DNA of 64,000 nt from Incurvaria masculella. Taxonomy: Eukaryota; Arthropoda; Insecta; Lepidoptera; Incurvariidae. Position numbers and translations under genes: made by a program. Where the stretch lies: positions 18,033,001 through 18,097,000 of the forward strand of contig OX335658.1 in NCBI GenBank assembly GCA_946894095.1, given 5' to 3'. The notes beneath the pieces are model-generated. The model did no database searches, was not told the origin of the DNA, and saw nothing but the letters and a program-made list of their open reading frames with translations. Shown here one piece after another: positions 9,618-21,060 of this stretch. Numbering within the stretch: position 1 is the first letter of the stretch; the number at the start of each line of letters is the position of its first letter.

Positions 9618-12480
9618 AAATATTTTTAAATAAAAAAAGGACCGCCTTCAAAAAAACCGGAACTAAAAAGCAAAAAATAATTGGTTACTTTTAATTAATG
9701 TACGACAAGCTATTTTAATACTAACTAATTATGTACAATTTCTTAATTTTTAATCATCTTTTGAAGTCGGTGCCTTGGGTAGAGTTCATTCCGCATGCCG
9801 TTGACCGAACAGACACAATTTCAGCCGAACACACCCGAAGTCTACGAGAGCGTAAACAACCTGAGTCAGCAATGATTGGTCCACAGAGCATTCTACCTGG
9901 AGATGCCCTTAGCGTTGGTTTACGTGCAAGCTGATATCGATACAGCAGTGCAGCGTACTGAAATTGGGTTTTAACGATTATTAGTACTTTCAGCTTTATA
10001 AAGGCGCGCACTGGTGAAGGAGTAGGTACGTTAATTCGCTGTTCTGTGGATTGGTGCTTCCTACGACATCGTTTTCTGAACGAAACGATTTCTGCCGAAA
10101 TTGGTGAGATATGTACCTACTAACCGCACACTCGTTTTGACACGTAGTTGAGAGCAGACACCACAAAGTCGCTACCAATCGTTTTCTGTTCTTTTTTTAT
10201 ATTTGTAATTTTTTTGTTTTGTGTTATGTAGGTATTTAGGCAGAATAAGAAGTACAAGCTACACCTACCTAAATATTTACCATATACATAAGTGGTCGTT
10301 GTTTTTATATTGGTTTGTTTGTTTAGTTTGTAGGGTTTTCTTGTAAATATTTAGTTTTTACTGTGTTAGGTATTTACTTTGGGGGAACGGCATAACGTAT
10401 AATATGCAGATCGTATAATGTCATATTTTAACAAAATTTTAAAACCATGCACAACGTATAATCGGCAGATCGTATAATCTTATACGTAGTGCATGAAGAA
10501 GTCCAAAAAATTAAATTACTTATTTCTCCATGCATAACGTATAATAGTCACAACGTATAATGTTATGATCTTTATTTAACAAAAAAAGAAAACCATGCAT
10601 ATCATATAATCCTAAAATATTTCATACGATAAGCGCCCTTATCGATATAACATTAAAGATTATACTCGCACGCGAGTTTTCGACCGTCTCAATTAGCGTT
10701 GTAGCAAATTTTTACTCTTCAACAGATATCGATTCGTAGCAATTTCAGCCTTAAATGTATCGTTGTTAGGGCGCTTTATGCAGTGCTTCTTTGCATATTA
10801 TACGTTCTACATGGTTTTCTTTTTTTGTGAATTCATGTTAGGAATATTATACGTTGTGACTATTATACGTTCTGCATGATGCAAAGAGTTTATTTTATTT
10901 TTAAACTCATGCACAACGTATAATATTATACGTTGTGAATATTATACGATATGCATGGTTTTAATTTTTTGGAAAAAAATACTATTATACGTTGTGAATA
11001 TTATACGTAGTGAATACGACTCTTTAGTTTAAGTTATAAGGAATATTTAAATTACAAAGTACTTGCCTAAATACCTACTTACATACGTTTTTCCTACCTG
11101 TTTGTTTATTTAATTTTTGATTTTGTGTTTTTTTTCTTTAAGTAGGTTAATGTAAGTAGCTACCTACTTATATTTCTTTCTTAGCCATAGGATTTATATA
11201 TATAGCCATTATTATATATAGGCCATTAATCTAACTACTTACAGCCCTTATAGAATGTCTACGCAAGGCACCGACTTCAAAAGATGATTAAAAATTAAGA
11301 TATTGTACATAATTAGTTAGTATTAAAATAGCTTGTCGTACATTAATTAAAAGTAACCAATTATTTTTTGCTTTTTAGTTCCGGTTTTTTTGAAGGCGGT
11401 CCTTTTTTTATTTAAAAATATTTTATTTTTTGCTTTTTAGTGGTGGCGTAACTTTTTGACTCAAGGTGGGCGAGCCATCCTGCTCAACTTCACATGCAAA
11501 GTGGAAAGAAGATCATGCGCACCTCACTATCTCATGCGAACCCTCTGAACTGTTACTAAACCCTACAATGACCGAGCATTATGAGATTTGAAACCATTAA
11601 GAAATCTCATTTCTGACGAAAGGTAGACCGGTACCTATCTGGATTCATGAGTTCACGGTTCATGAGATAGAGCGCTGTAACAGACGGACGGACCGACGGA
11701 CAGCGGAAGCTTAGTAATATAGTATCCGTTGGGTTTGGGTACGGAACCCTAACAAGGCAAAACAACGAATGTCCAGAACCGCTGAGCTTCTGAATTTCTC
11801 GTCCTTCCATTGTTCCGGAGAGTCTGTTTCTTGCGTAAGTGTTGCATGAAAATGTGTACATATCGGTCTCGTGTATCCCCTTAACAGTTGAATTTTGTAA
11901 AATCACAAGCGAGCCTTTGCGTCGTAAAAAGAAGTCACTGAAAATTTTAAGTTTCTAGGATAATTGGTTTCGGAGATCTCAACATGAGTGGTTTTCGCTT
12001 AAATGTGTTCATTTTGACCTGTTTTACCCCCCTAATAGAAGATTTTTCAAAAATATTATCTTCGTAAACATTCCCATCTCAAACAAAACCTACTCTGATA
12101 TTTCTTGGTTCAGCGGCTCCAGAGATAGAAATGTGTACAATTTGCCCTCTTCAATACCCCCAACAGTTGAATTAAAAAAAACCTCTCATACTGAGCAATC
12201 TCACCCGTAAAGAAAGCTACTGTAACTAAAAAATCACATTTCTGGGTTCGCGGGCTTAAGAAATTCGATGTTTGTTGTATTTAAGTACCAAACTACTGAA
12301 CCGATTTTGATAAAAAAAAATGGGACCAACTAGAAAGTATACCCTTTCGAACAAAAAAAGAATTTTTCAAATCGGTTCAGGGGTCTTCGAGTAATCGGTG
12401 AACATACATAAAAAAAAAGAGAAAAAAAAAAAAAAGATTCCGACGAATTGAGAACCTCCTCCTTTTTTTCGAAGTCGGTT
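9618..12480. mobile_element. Large composite repeat, copy 1 (partner at 23415-26416)
   Basis: Two ~160-bp inverted arms (9618-9778 and 11263-11423) carry AACCGGAACTAAAAAGC and end at GAAGTCGGTGCC. A further ~1.05 kb tail ends TTTTTTTCGAAGTCGGTT. The same layout recurs at 23415-26416. No transposase is present, so it is non-autonomous. Inner sequence shared between copies includes 9790-10376 and 11027-11260. The tail includes a fragment of the ACGG-microsatellite repeat at about 11640-11758. Compared with copy 2 it carries an extra 650-bp insertion (10377-11026) and lacks the 894-bp insertion of copy 2. Confidence 0.8.
10377..11026. mobile_element. 650-bp insertion packed with CGTATAAT motifs in inverted orientation
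   Basis: Relative to copy 2 (GGTATTTAGTTTTAG near 24990-25020) this segment is an insertion after GTATTTA. The left arm (about 10390-10640) holds at least six CGTATAAT (for example 10396, 10412, 10455, 10471, 10538, 10554). The right arm (about 10770-11010) holds mainly the complement ATTATACG (10797, 10846, 10862, 10925, 10941, 10984, 11000). The arms align as an imperfect inverted repeat that also includes AAAAAAAGAAAACCATG and AAGCGCCCT. Possible TTTA target duplication. No ORF. It resembles a MITE with dense subterminal transposase-binding motifs, but I do not recognise the family. Confidence 0.75.
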
Positions 12481-12800
12481 AAAAAGGAGTCTACATGTAA
12501 CTATTCACGAGAACTAATTGCAAGCACCTGATAGCAAATCTAGCGCCGAACACTCAAAGAACATTGCTGAACAAAATGTGACACCCTCGCAAGTTCGTTT
12601 CTGTTTAAAATTGAGTGACATGACCGACCCCATCCATTCCCCAGACGCCGGGTCGGGTCGCTAGTGTTAAAATATGACAAATCCGAGTGCGGTGTACTGT
12701 CTATGGCCGATGAATAAACAATTCCAAAAAATACAATAGTTAATATGTTTAAACAAACTTATTGTTTTTTATTTTGTCTAAGGTAATTATGAAATCTGTA
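12481..12800. other. Intergenic, no gene recognised
   Basis: Unremarkable sequence between two mobile elements; nothing recognised. Confidence 0.6.
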
Positions 12801-13169
12801 TTAAGGATGTTCCGACCCATACAATGTTTTTTTTTACACAGAACGCAAAAAGTATTGCACTTTAAGGCACAAATTCGTCAAAAATATGAAAAATAGCCAT
12901 AGTAGTTGCAGCGAAAACATATTCACAATTTCAGGTTTATTGGTTCGTTATAATTGCCGATTAGAAGTTTTACACCGTTAGATGGTGCTGTTAATTAAAA
13001 ATCGTATTTAAATAAATTGTAACAAAACCAATAATCCTGAAATTGTGAAATTGTTTTCGCTGCAAGTAATATGACTATATTAAACTTTTATTATGAATTC
13101 GTGGCTTAAAGTGCAATACTTTTTGCGTTATGTGTGCAAACAACTTTATATGGGTCGGAACAGCCTTAA
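12801..13169. mobile_element. Palindromic MITE with TTAA flanks (369 bp)
   Basis: Long inverted arms (~150 bp each, about 85% matched by eye): GTTCCGACCCATA near the left end pairs with TATGGGTCGGAAC near the right. ACGCAAAAAGTATTGCAC (left) pairs with GTGCAATACTTTTTGCGT (right), and CACAATTTCAGG with CCTGAAATTGTG. TTAA sits at both edges (12801-12804 and 13166-13169), as in piggyBac-type target duplication. A partly similar degraded stretch (GTCCGGCCCATACAAAG) lies near 13990. Confidence 0.8.
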
Positions 13170-14383
13170 TGTCAATGTTTTTACACGTCTCTGCGACGCG
13201 GAAGTTTCTGTTCGCGGCTCCGCATCAGTAGGCGACACGCGACGTGCCGGTCGGGCAGCGACTCCCTGTCCGATTTTCGAGGCCCAAATATACAATGACG
13301 GCCAGTCACGCTTCGACTGATATCGTTACACCGGAAATAGAGACAAATTGGAGATAATTTTCCGTCACATTGACGTCGACCGCGGAGTACCTGGGATTCA
13401 CCGTGAAGATCCACAACCTTACATACGTTAGGTCCAAATCGAGCCTGCGAACAGGCTTTGGCTGGCGTTTCTCTTTGAATGTTTTATCTTAAACTCAAGT
13501 GCATAGGTCTGTATGAAATCAGCCATAACCGACTATTATTGTGTAGGATAAGCCATACTGCACAACTTCGCAACAAAGCATTCTTCAAATCCGGTTTGGT
13601 TTGTTGCAATTGTGGAGAGATGAAAAGGTGGGTCAGGTCTTGAGACCCACGGCTGCGCAGCTGCTCTCCTCTAGTCGTGATTTGAATGTTGTATATGTGT
13701 TATCTTGCTGGGAAACTTCGTTAGTGCGATATAGACTTCATGTCTAGTGGGTAGCGCCATTAAGCGTCATGTTAACTAGTTTCTATGCATCTGTTTGTTG
13801 ATTTGTGGCATGTGAAACTAGCAGCTCTCAGTAGACGGCGCTAGGTCGCTACACAATTATGTTTTACTATTTACTGATTCCGTAATTTATTTTGTACGTA
13901 TGCATTCCTGTATGCATTTTTGGGAGAATTATGTATTTATTGACATTTTACATGTATTCATTCAGCTCATTTATGCTGGTTCAGAACGGGTCCGGCCCAT
14001 ACAAAGTTTCTTGGGATCACCACGCAAAGAAATGCAATGGTATTTGAGGCACTAATCGATTATTTATTCATCTTCTATAGATATAATAATCGATGTGTGT
14101 AGTATATTAGTAAAGTAGTTTTTTTACTGGGCTTTTTCTTTAATGAACTATCCTTGCTTCACGGTCGATTACACATACATACATACCAAATTCCTTGAAA
14201 TAAGCGACGCACCTACTTTGTACGAAAAAGTATATTTACTGGTTAGCAATTGCTCTTGTCAATGCATGTTTTTTGTTTAATTGGTGATGTGCTTAAAACA
14301 ATAAATTAATAACAATGTGTTTATTGTTACAGGTAAGTTTCCGCTTTCGTCACGGATGGCTGACATTCTGTATATCGTGTTGA
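13170..14383. other. Intergenic with a CpG-rich patch at 13180-13440
   Basis: The CpG-rich ~260 bp have ORFs on both strands without motifs. The remainder is AT-rich. The phrase CCTTGCTTCACGGTCGATT at about 14152-14171 recurs near 30178-30197, so part of this is dispersed repeat. Confidence 0.5.
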
Positions 14384-14449
14384 GCCGCGTGCGTGCCGCG
14401 TGCGTGCCGCGTGCGTGCCGCGTGCGTGCCGCGTGCGTGCCCCGTGCGA
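14384..14449 (+). repeat. 11-bp minisatellite (GCCGCGTGCGT) x5-6
   Basis: Five perfect 11-bp units from 14384 and a sixth degenerate one. It drives the minus-strand Thr/His/Ala/Arg ORF at 14277-14480. Confidence 0.9.
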
Positions 14450-15190
14450 AGGTAGAATTTTGATTCTTGGATCGTAACACACATGCATGATATTCATGTG
14501 AAGATTAGAAGATATAAAAACTTAAGGCGGAGTCTAGTCGGAACTAATTTATTAAAAAAAATGTATTAAAGACGAAGTCATGGAGTACACAACGCTATCT
14601 AACCCAGAGCGAGCGAGAGGGTTTCGGAAACATCGAAAATTGGACGCGGCGGAGACGTTTCACTATTTTTTTTTATTTTACACAAGGTAAGTAGGCATCT
14701 ACATATCTATACAGGTATATAACTAATTATGCTATAACCATTACTATAAACTAATACATGTAAATAAATAAAACGGTAACTAAACTATACACCGTATTTG
14801 AATGTAATATTTAATACAAATATATTTATGTGCGAATTACTCGAACGCGTCTCCCGCAACCCGGGGCGGCGGCGGCGGTGGAGTCACGCTCCGACAGTTA
14901 GTCCAATTTCTCCTTTATCTCATCGCGGCAACGGCACAAGTTCAAGTTAATAAAAGCGTTCGAGATGGCGGAACATTCCAGTCGGTGAGGTCACGCGGAG
15001 CGGAGCGGACTCGACTATCGAGTCAAATGCATTCACGCAGCTCACGGACAGGACTGTAGACTGTAGCTCTATCTCTATCTCCATGCGTTCGAGTTCGGTC
15101 TCCCTCCGCGGAGAGTCCCATCGCCGCGCCGCAGCGCCTTCGGGTGCCTCTCACTTATTCGTTCATTTGTACCTTCTCATACAGTATTTT
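14450..15190. other. Intergenic with CpG-rich region 14840-15170; possible mini first exon
   Basis: GC-rich block with a GGCGGC run. One suggestive signal is ATGGCGGAACATTCCAGTCG (14965-14984) immediately followed by a GTGAGG donor. This would be a six-codon first exon (M-A-E-H-S-S). No downstream exon was found, so this is weak. Confidence 0.3.
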
Positions 15191-15194
15191 ATCA

Positions 15195-16075
15195 CCGTCC
15201 TAATCTGAAATTTGTAAAGAAGTAGTAATTGTACAGGTGAAAATAACCTGCAACGTCATAGATCCCCAGTTTCTGCGATGCGATTATGGCCTTGGATTCA
15301 ATAAAACGCCGAAATCCCACGTCTTGGAAATCTTGTAGCGCATTAGTACGTCCAGGTGTTCCGAGACAGGTACGACATTGCCTTGAAAACTTGCAACGAA
15401 ACGGAAAGGGTTCTGCCTTGCAGAGAAAACACAGCATTGAGTCTTGCGAACATTGACGGCGACCAAATTCTCCTGGCCCCAGTTGGCTACTTTCTCGAGA
15501 ACAGTATCCACCTTATTTACCACAGAAAGTTACGCCTCGCTGGGCTGTGCATCCCTGCTCCTCCAATGCCTGGCATACCCCTCATGCTCCGTGCTGCCAT
15601 CAGAGGCTGTGAACCTTGCCTAGGGACAGTAAATCGTTGATGAACATTGAAAATAGCGTTGGTGACAGCACGGACCCCGCGGGACACCAGCCCTAATCGG
15701 GATGTCGTCCGAAATCGCACCGTATAAGGAGCGGCCCGACAGAAAGCTGGCGATCCAAAAGCAAAGCTTGGGAGGAATGCCTTGCCTACTTAGTTGGGCT
15801 CGGTGCCAAACGCGGGCAAAGGATTTGGAGACGTCCGATTACACTGCAAGCGACTTCCAGAAATTCTCCAGTCTTTCGGCCCATATGATCGGCCAGAGTG
15901 TGATATCGAGAGAGGGGCTGCACCCTCGTCATCCAACCTCGAGTTAGACATGAAAAGATAAGCAAAAGTGCGCGCCTTCTCCTTCGTATAGCCTCGAGTG
16001 ATCCATCAGACCGTTCCAGGGGAGGTGTAGCAGAGCGAGAGACGAGAATGCCCGGCTGCCCGACGGATTTAATTA
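15195..16075 (-). pseudogene. Non-LTR retrotransposon reverse transcriptase fragment (CR1-like)
   Basis: Minus-strand remains in family order but broken frames: LEVACSVIGRL near 15850, IASFLSGRSIS-like near 15740, GVPRGP near 15685, then VANWGQENLVAVNVRKTQCCVFSA (about 15400-15480) and SEHLDVL. The WG-x-NLV-x-N-x-KTQ block is the region after the YADD box in CR1/Jockey-type elements. The YADD box itself is not preserved. A second decayed member is at 35560-35790. Confidence 0.75.
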
Positions 16076-16249
16076 CATCAGATATCATTTGTTTAATACT
16101 TTTGGTTGCATAGTAATATTATATACGAATATTTCAATTATTGTCATCATACATTGCTGTTTTGAATGACTATGATGACTATGTGTGTTGCGGTGTGGTG
16201 TGATGTAGTGTGAATTGTCGTATGATGTGATAACTAACTGGTTGAAATT

Positions 16250-16585
16250 TACATTTCCATACATACACATACATACCCTCCCTCACCCACCCTCATTCCC
16301 TTTCACACACATCACAAAGATACATGCTCTTAAATTAGCAAATGAACACACCCTCTCTCATCATAAAACACCAACCACCCCTTCCTTCCTCTTATTCAGC
16401 CTGCTACATAGTAATTGTGCGTTCACCTTTTCGTCAATTTGATGTCTAACACCGCCTACTTCACACAATACTCGTACTTGTGTACATCCAATACTTGTTA
16501 TTGCGAAACATGTAATATTTAGTTAATAATGTATATAATCATGGTAATGTCTGTTCGTTTGATGATGAATAAACAAATAAATAAA
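16250..16585 (+). mobile_element. Non-LTR retrotransposon 3' UTR-like segment with A-rich tail
   Basis: C/A-rich sequence (CCCTCCCTCACCCACCC, TTTCACACACATCAC) ending AATAAACAAATAAATAAAA. The composition and tail match the 3' end of the element at 27.0-29.0 kb. No coding part. Confidence 0.5.
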
Positions 16586-17072
16586 AAAAATACTTTCATT
16601 TATACGCTCCAATACTACCACAATCTATATCGAAAGGAACCGAAGGTCTGATGCTCCGCCACGTTGCTCGACGTCATGACACGCCACTCCACGCCACGCC
16701 ACGCCTAGCCGCGCCATGCTCGCTCCGTCGTCGATGCACTGCCTGAATGCAATCTGCAGATCTCATTAGCCGCAAGCCTAGCGGTGTATCGCTAGCGGGC
16801 TGCGGCGGCGGCGCGCGGCGCGCGACACGCTAATCTTCGCAAGCCCGTACGGACAATGACTGGCTTCCTCGGTGTCGGTCGGTACCAAGCTGTGGAGAGC
16901 GAGGCGATGTTTGGAAGCCCGCGTTGTCCGCTCCTTCCTAACATGGTGTCCTATACGATGAATCCACTTAAATTATGATGTAACACTGTTTGAGACAACG
17001 CATTTATCTCAAGACGCTGTAATACTCGCAATAAGCTGTTTTATCCATTTAGAAATTAAAGAAATATTAAAA
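16586..17072. other. Intergenic with GC-rich patch 16670-16930
   Basis: Contains a short run of CCACGCCACGCC and GGCGGCGGCGCGCGG. No exon could be supported. Confidence 0.5.
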
Positions 17073-17345
17073 ATGAGGCTGGCCGTGGTTCGGATTCCAC
17101 GTAAAACTGTAGGTTTCTTACTAACTAGATGGTAGGGTTAATTCCGCCCGGGTGGTACCATCGCATTGAATTAACGATCGTCGAAACGGCAGTGAAAATT
17201 GTCCGTATTTTCCATTCAGTTCAATATAGCGTAGCAATATAAGGAAGGGCCTGGAATGGCACCTGGTTCCCATGTGATGTGTTAGGCTAGTATCTGACGG
17301 TCAGTTCGGTATAAGCCATCCATGTCCAGTTGGACAAGGATGTAT
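17073..17345 (+). mobile_element. SINE, 5'-truncated copy
   Basis: Begins GAGGCTGGCCGTGGTTCGG, the junction just 3' of the 5S-like head in the copies at 7765 and 22319. It continues through the shared body (CCGCCCGGGTGGTACCATCG, GGCCTGGAATGGCACC) to CCATCCATGTCCAG. The A-rich tail is lost. Confidence 0.8.
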
Positions 17346-17744
17346 ATTCGTTATTAATTTAAAAAAATCCCCATCTCGTTGCGCCTTTTGCGTTACCATA
17401 ACAAGTTCATGGCATTGCTATCAGTTATCTAGACATGCATACCATTGCGCGGGTTCTCTAGAGATTTAGGCAGAGGTGATAAGAATATAAAAAGAATAAG
17501 AAAATGTATTTGCCCATACACACACGTTTTCTATTTTGTTTGACAACTATTTTTTCTTATGCTTACATTGCTGATTTTGTAAAATGTAAGTGTAGTAATT
17601 GTTTATTTGAAAATCTAGACTTAAGTGAGCCTCTTGCCATGATAAAGAGAAATAGGGAACTTTTTATGCTTTAATTTTAATTGTATTTAATTGTTATTGG
17701 AAATGTTTGACGATTCCAAGTGTTCCCTGCGTCACAAAGGAGGA
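17346..17744. other. Intergenic, no gene recognised
   Basis: AT-rich sequence; nothing recognised. Confidence 0.6.
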
Positions 17745-18205
17745 TTGATAAATAGAAAAAACAAATACAAATACAAATACACAAGTACATCAGAGTAATG
17801 AACATAAAAAACTAAATTAAACATACTTAACATTGCATTCGCATTAACGTAACTGCGTTTGTAGACATCTTAAATGTGTGAACAATGGAATCAATCTTAG
17901 CTGTCACGCCGAAAACTACAAAGCTGGTTTTCAGAAAAATCCCTAATATCTCTTCTCTTTAAAAATTGCAATTTAGGTGACGCTGATTAGTGTTTTTTTT
18001 TTTAAATCCGCTATGAAAAAATAATTAGCTTAATTCTATAAAAAAGTTAAACACACCCCTATAAAAATTTAACAAAGGTAGAGAGGGTATGTAACTGTGT
18101 GAGAGAGATTTAGAATGTGAGGTGTATCGTTTACATTAGTATGGAGGGTGTGTGAGGGTGTGTGTGTATGTATGTAAGGAGGGAGGGACAGATTAGATTG
18201 AATCA
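17745..18205 (-). mobile_element. Non-LTR retrotransposon 3' UTR-like remnant
   Basis: On the minus strand it starts with CACACACCCTCACACACCC and ends with repeated ATTTGT units (about 17760-17785), in the style of the other retrotransposon 3' ends in this window. No ORF attached. Confidence 0.45.
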
Positions 18206-18212
18206 TATTCCG

Positions 18213-18748
18213 GGAGGTCACGACATTTTTGGTCACGATAAGGTAAATGGCTGAACCTGGGTTCACATGTTAGAGACCAACCCTCTGATGCTAAATATGT
18301 CGGTCTGCCTGCGCCAAGTGGTTGCGTTGTCTAGATTGGCTATATAAAATAGATGTTGGTATGTACCTGCTGATTAATATACCGATTGCTTAGAAATGTT
18401 CTGTTCATACCTGTTAATAATACAACAACAACCAGTCGGTTTTTTTATTAAATACTTACATATACCTAAAGTTATATCCGGAACCTAGATCGCCTATAAC
18501 TACGAAATGCAACCAAAGATTTGTTCAGTTTTAGCGTAGTGATACTTTCATGCTTCGTTATTTGTAGCCCTTTACCTTATCATATCGATTTTTTGTCGCC
18601 ATAACTACTTTTTCAGGCGCCTTATCTACGTAACGCAACCACTTGGCGCAGGCAGACTGACACATTTAGCTTCAGAGGGTTGGTCTATATCCTGTGAACT
18701 AAGTTTCAGCCATTTACGTTATCGTTACCATTTTTGTCGCGACCTCCT
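18213..18748. mobile_element. MITE with ~125-bp inverted arms, copy A (partner at 58494)
   Basis: Left edge GGAGGTCACGACATTTTTGG and right edge CCATTTTTGTCGCGACCTCC are inverted. Pairing continues through ACCAACCCTCTGA, AATATGTCGGTCTGCCTG and CCAAGTGGTTGCGTT. Copy B at 58494-59040 matches along its whole length. Non-coding. Exact termini are uncertain by a few bases because both copies share ATTCC and TCTAT flanks. Confidence 0.85.
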
Positions 18749-19444
18749 AGTCTATAATCATAAAAGAGAGTGAATATCAATGTATACGGTATTTAATATC
18801 CAATTGTGGAATGCAAATAAAGCCAACTAAAATGTTTAACAAATTATTAATTGGCCTCTTTATTATGATTGGAAGATTAGATTTCAGCGTTTTTTTAAAA
18901 GTGGGCAGCGCCTGCGTATGTATACACTACTTGTATAAGAGGAGATAAAGAGATAATAATATATTATTAAATAAAACCAGTATACAGATATTATGTATGT
19001 ACAATGATAATGTAATGTGTATTTTTGCAAGTAAACTTACTTACTTATAATTTTAAATATAACTGCCAGATAATGCAATTTTTTCCAGACGTATCCAAAA
19101 GTATTTGCGCAATTATATGTAGATAATAAAAGGGTTGTTTACGTATTCCTTACTGGCAATTACTTTAGTAGTGATCTCAACGGTTTTCAACCCGGTTCAA
19201 TGTAGCCGTGCCACGTTTCCTTATATTCTGGCATGGCGCCTAATGTTTTCGGGAATGCGGTGTAAATTGATTGTTTTGAACATGTTTCCATCTGGAACAT
19301 CAGATGAGTCCACAGTGTTTTTTTAATGGAATCCTATATTATGCGCGTCCAAATCTAACTTAGCATTTTTGTGTTTTATATTTTGTCCCGTAACTGAACA
19401 TGTTAACTATCAATCCCACTGTTTATTTATTGATAATATTGTGA
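18749..19444. other. Intergenic, no gene recognised
   Basis: AT-rich. ORFs at 19135-19326 and 19369-19560 are chance; the latter overlaps a SINE. Confidence 0.6.
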
Positions 19445-19840
19445 CGACATTAGCCCATCACACCGTCTTCCCGAAGAAATTAGGTACCATGCCAGGAGAA
19501 GGTCCTGGCATTTTCTATGAGCACGGTTATGAGTACATTGAACTAGATGGAAAACACTGACAATTTTTCATTGCCGCTTCGACCTTCTTTTCATTCAATT
19601 CTGTGTTACCATCTTGGTCGGGGTTTACCTTAGCACCTAGTAGAGGAAGATGACTTACAGTTTGACATCGATTCCAAATCATGAATCAACTCGCATTCGT
19701 GACGAAATGCACTTATCTAACTCAGGTAGAGAAAGAACGAGGTGCACAAGCGGTGCGGAATTTGAGTCCATGACCTCTGGCATGACTTCCGGCGTGGAGA
19801 GAGTGTACCCGCGCCCCTAAGCTACGAGCCGCTCGCATTA
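19445..19840 (-). mobile_element. SINE with tRNA-like head, full-length copy
   Basis: Read on the minus strand: GAGCGGCTCGTAGCTTAGGG (A-box region), GGACTCAAATTC (degenerate B box, about 19758-19769), then GATAAGTGCATTTCGTCACG and the same body as the 5S-headed copies: ACTGTAAGTC, CTACTAGGTG, TGAATGAAAAGAAGGTCG, AAGCGGCAATGAAAAATTG, GTGTTTTCCATCTAG, CTCCTGGCATGGTACC. This shows that the family body is carried behind a different promoter head. Confidence 0.8.
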
Positions 19841-20002
19841 CCGTGACGAGGGGAATAGCAATAGCAATACATTTAGAAGCAAGTGTGTATAGTTACATCG
19901 TTGCAACGGTAATGACAAGTTATGAATCGGTCGCCACTGAACATTGACATATTATTATCATCTGAAGTGAGGCACTTATGGCTATCGGATGTTGGTGTGG
20001 CG

Positions 20003-20826
20003 CCGCACAGAGGGACGTCTAGAACATGCTAGGTGGACAAATGTCATTAGCCTATTCTGATAAATTAACAAAGCCAGGGTGTTAAGAAATAGTTGTATAT
20101 AAGCAACATTTTTCAAAAACTGGGAATGATGATGAGTTTTTGTTGGTTTTTAGTTTGTACCAATAAACTTTAATATCTTAAGTAATTTAAATTTTTGAGC
20201 TTATCGCACGGAGGGTTGCTGATTTTTGTGTTTTTTGCGTTAATTTGTTCTACCAAAAATGTAAGTTTGGCAGCAGTATTTTGGAATTAAATTAAACCCA
20301 CCAAAGGTTATTTTTTAAAAGTTTTTCAAAGGATTTGTATTTTTTTATTTTTCCCGGATAACATTCCCCGTGCAAGTAATAAAATGGTGCTGTGTTAAAT
20401 GTACCCTACACTTAACATACGTAAGGTATAACGAAAGTTAAATTTTTTTTGGTATTTGGTGGAATCAGGACCTCCTAAAACCACCTAAATAACGCTATTG
20501 TGAAATGAACTATGAATCGAATGCAAAGAAGGTCAAACAATCGTCGGAGCTGCAGAACGCTGTCCCTCCGTCCCCTTTGTATGTACCTTCGCTTAACGCC
20601 GGCCGGCAAGGTTTTCACAGCCCCCATGAATGTTCGAAAACCCATGGGCGTCGTCGAGCACCTTAATAGGTCCTGGCGTACGCCATATGCCGCGCTCAAC
20701 ATAAAGAAACAAAGGTCATAGATTTTTTAAAGTATTTTTCCCAGATTCAGCGATGCCTATATTATTTTTATAAAGCATAAAATATTTTTGTCCACCATCA
20801 TGTTCTAGACGACCCTCTGTGCAGCG
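20003..20826. mobile_element. Interval bounded by ~37-bp inverted repeats, containing a retrotransposon fragment
   Basis: Left GCACAGAGGGACGTCTAGAA (about 20006-20025) and right TTCTAGACGACCCTCTGTGC (about 20803-20822) are inverted and extend through GGTGGACAA / TTGTCCACC. Likely a non-autonomous DNA element into which the reverse transcriptase scrap at 20500-20722 was inserted. No transposase found. Confidence 0.55.
20500..20722 (+). pseudogene. Non-LTR retrotransposon 3' end fragment
   Basis: Encodes PAGKVFTAP, NVRKPMGVVEHLN and SWRTPYAALNIKK. This matches, block for block, the minus-strand fragment at 43921-44400 (PAGMVFTAP, KVRKLIGVVGHLK, SWRMPYAALYIKK), so both are the 3' end of one element family. 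Confidence 0.7.
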
Positions 20827-20828
20827 TC

Positions 20829-21060
20829 GCGGAGGTGTAGAGGCGGCAGCTTACAGTTACTTTTCCGAGATATCGAGTTTGCGGTGCGGGGGACAGCACG
20901 AGGGCGGCGGCGCGGAGGTGGCGGCGGTCGGGCGACATGCAAAACGGCTTTCCTGCCGTGGGCGGAGGCGGCGCGTGGCGTGTCTGTGTCGACACGTGGC
21001 GCCACGCCGCGCTACGTGTCGCCACGCCGTCCATCGCGCCGGGGTAAAATATAGAGTTCA
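20829..21060. other. CpG-rich patch
   Basis: GC-rich with GGCGGC and GTCGACACGTGGC / GCCACGCCG inverted motifs. ORFs on both strands are compositional. No exon supported. Confidence 0.45.

Noticed and set aside
14965..14984. Six-codon first exon ATGGCGGAACATTCCAGTCG followed by GTGAGG
   Set aside because: Too short, and no downstream exon found; noted only as a weak signal in the regional entry.
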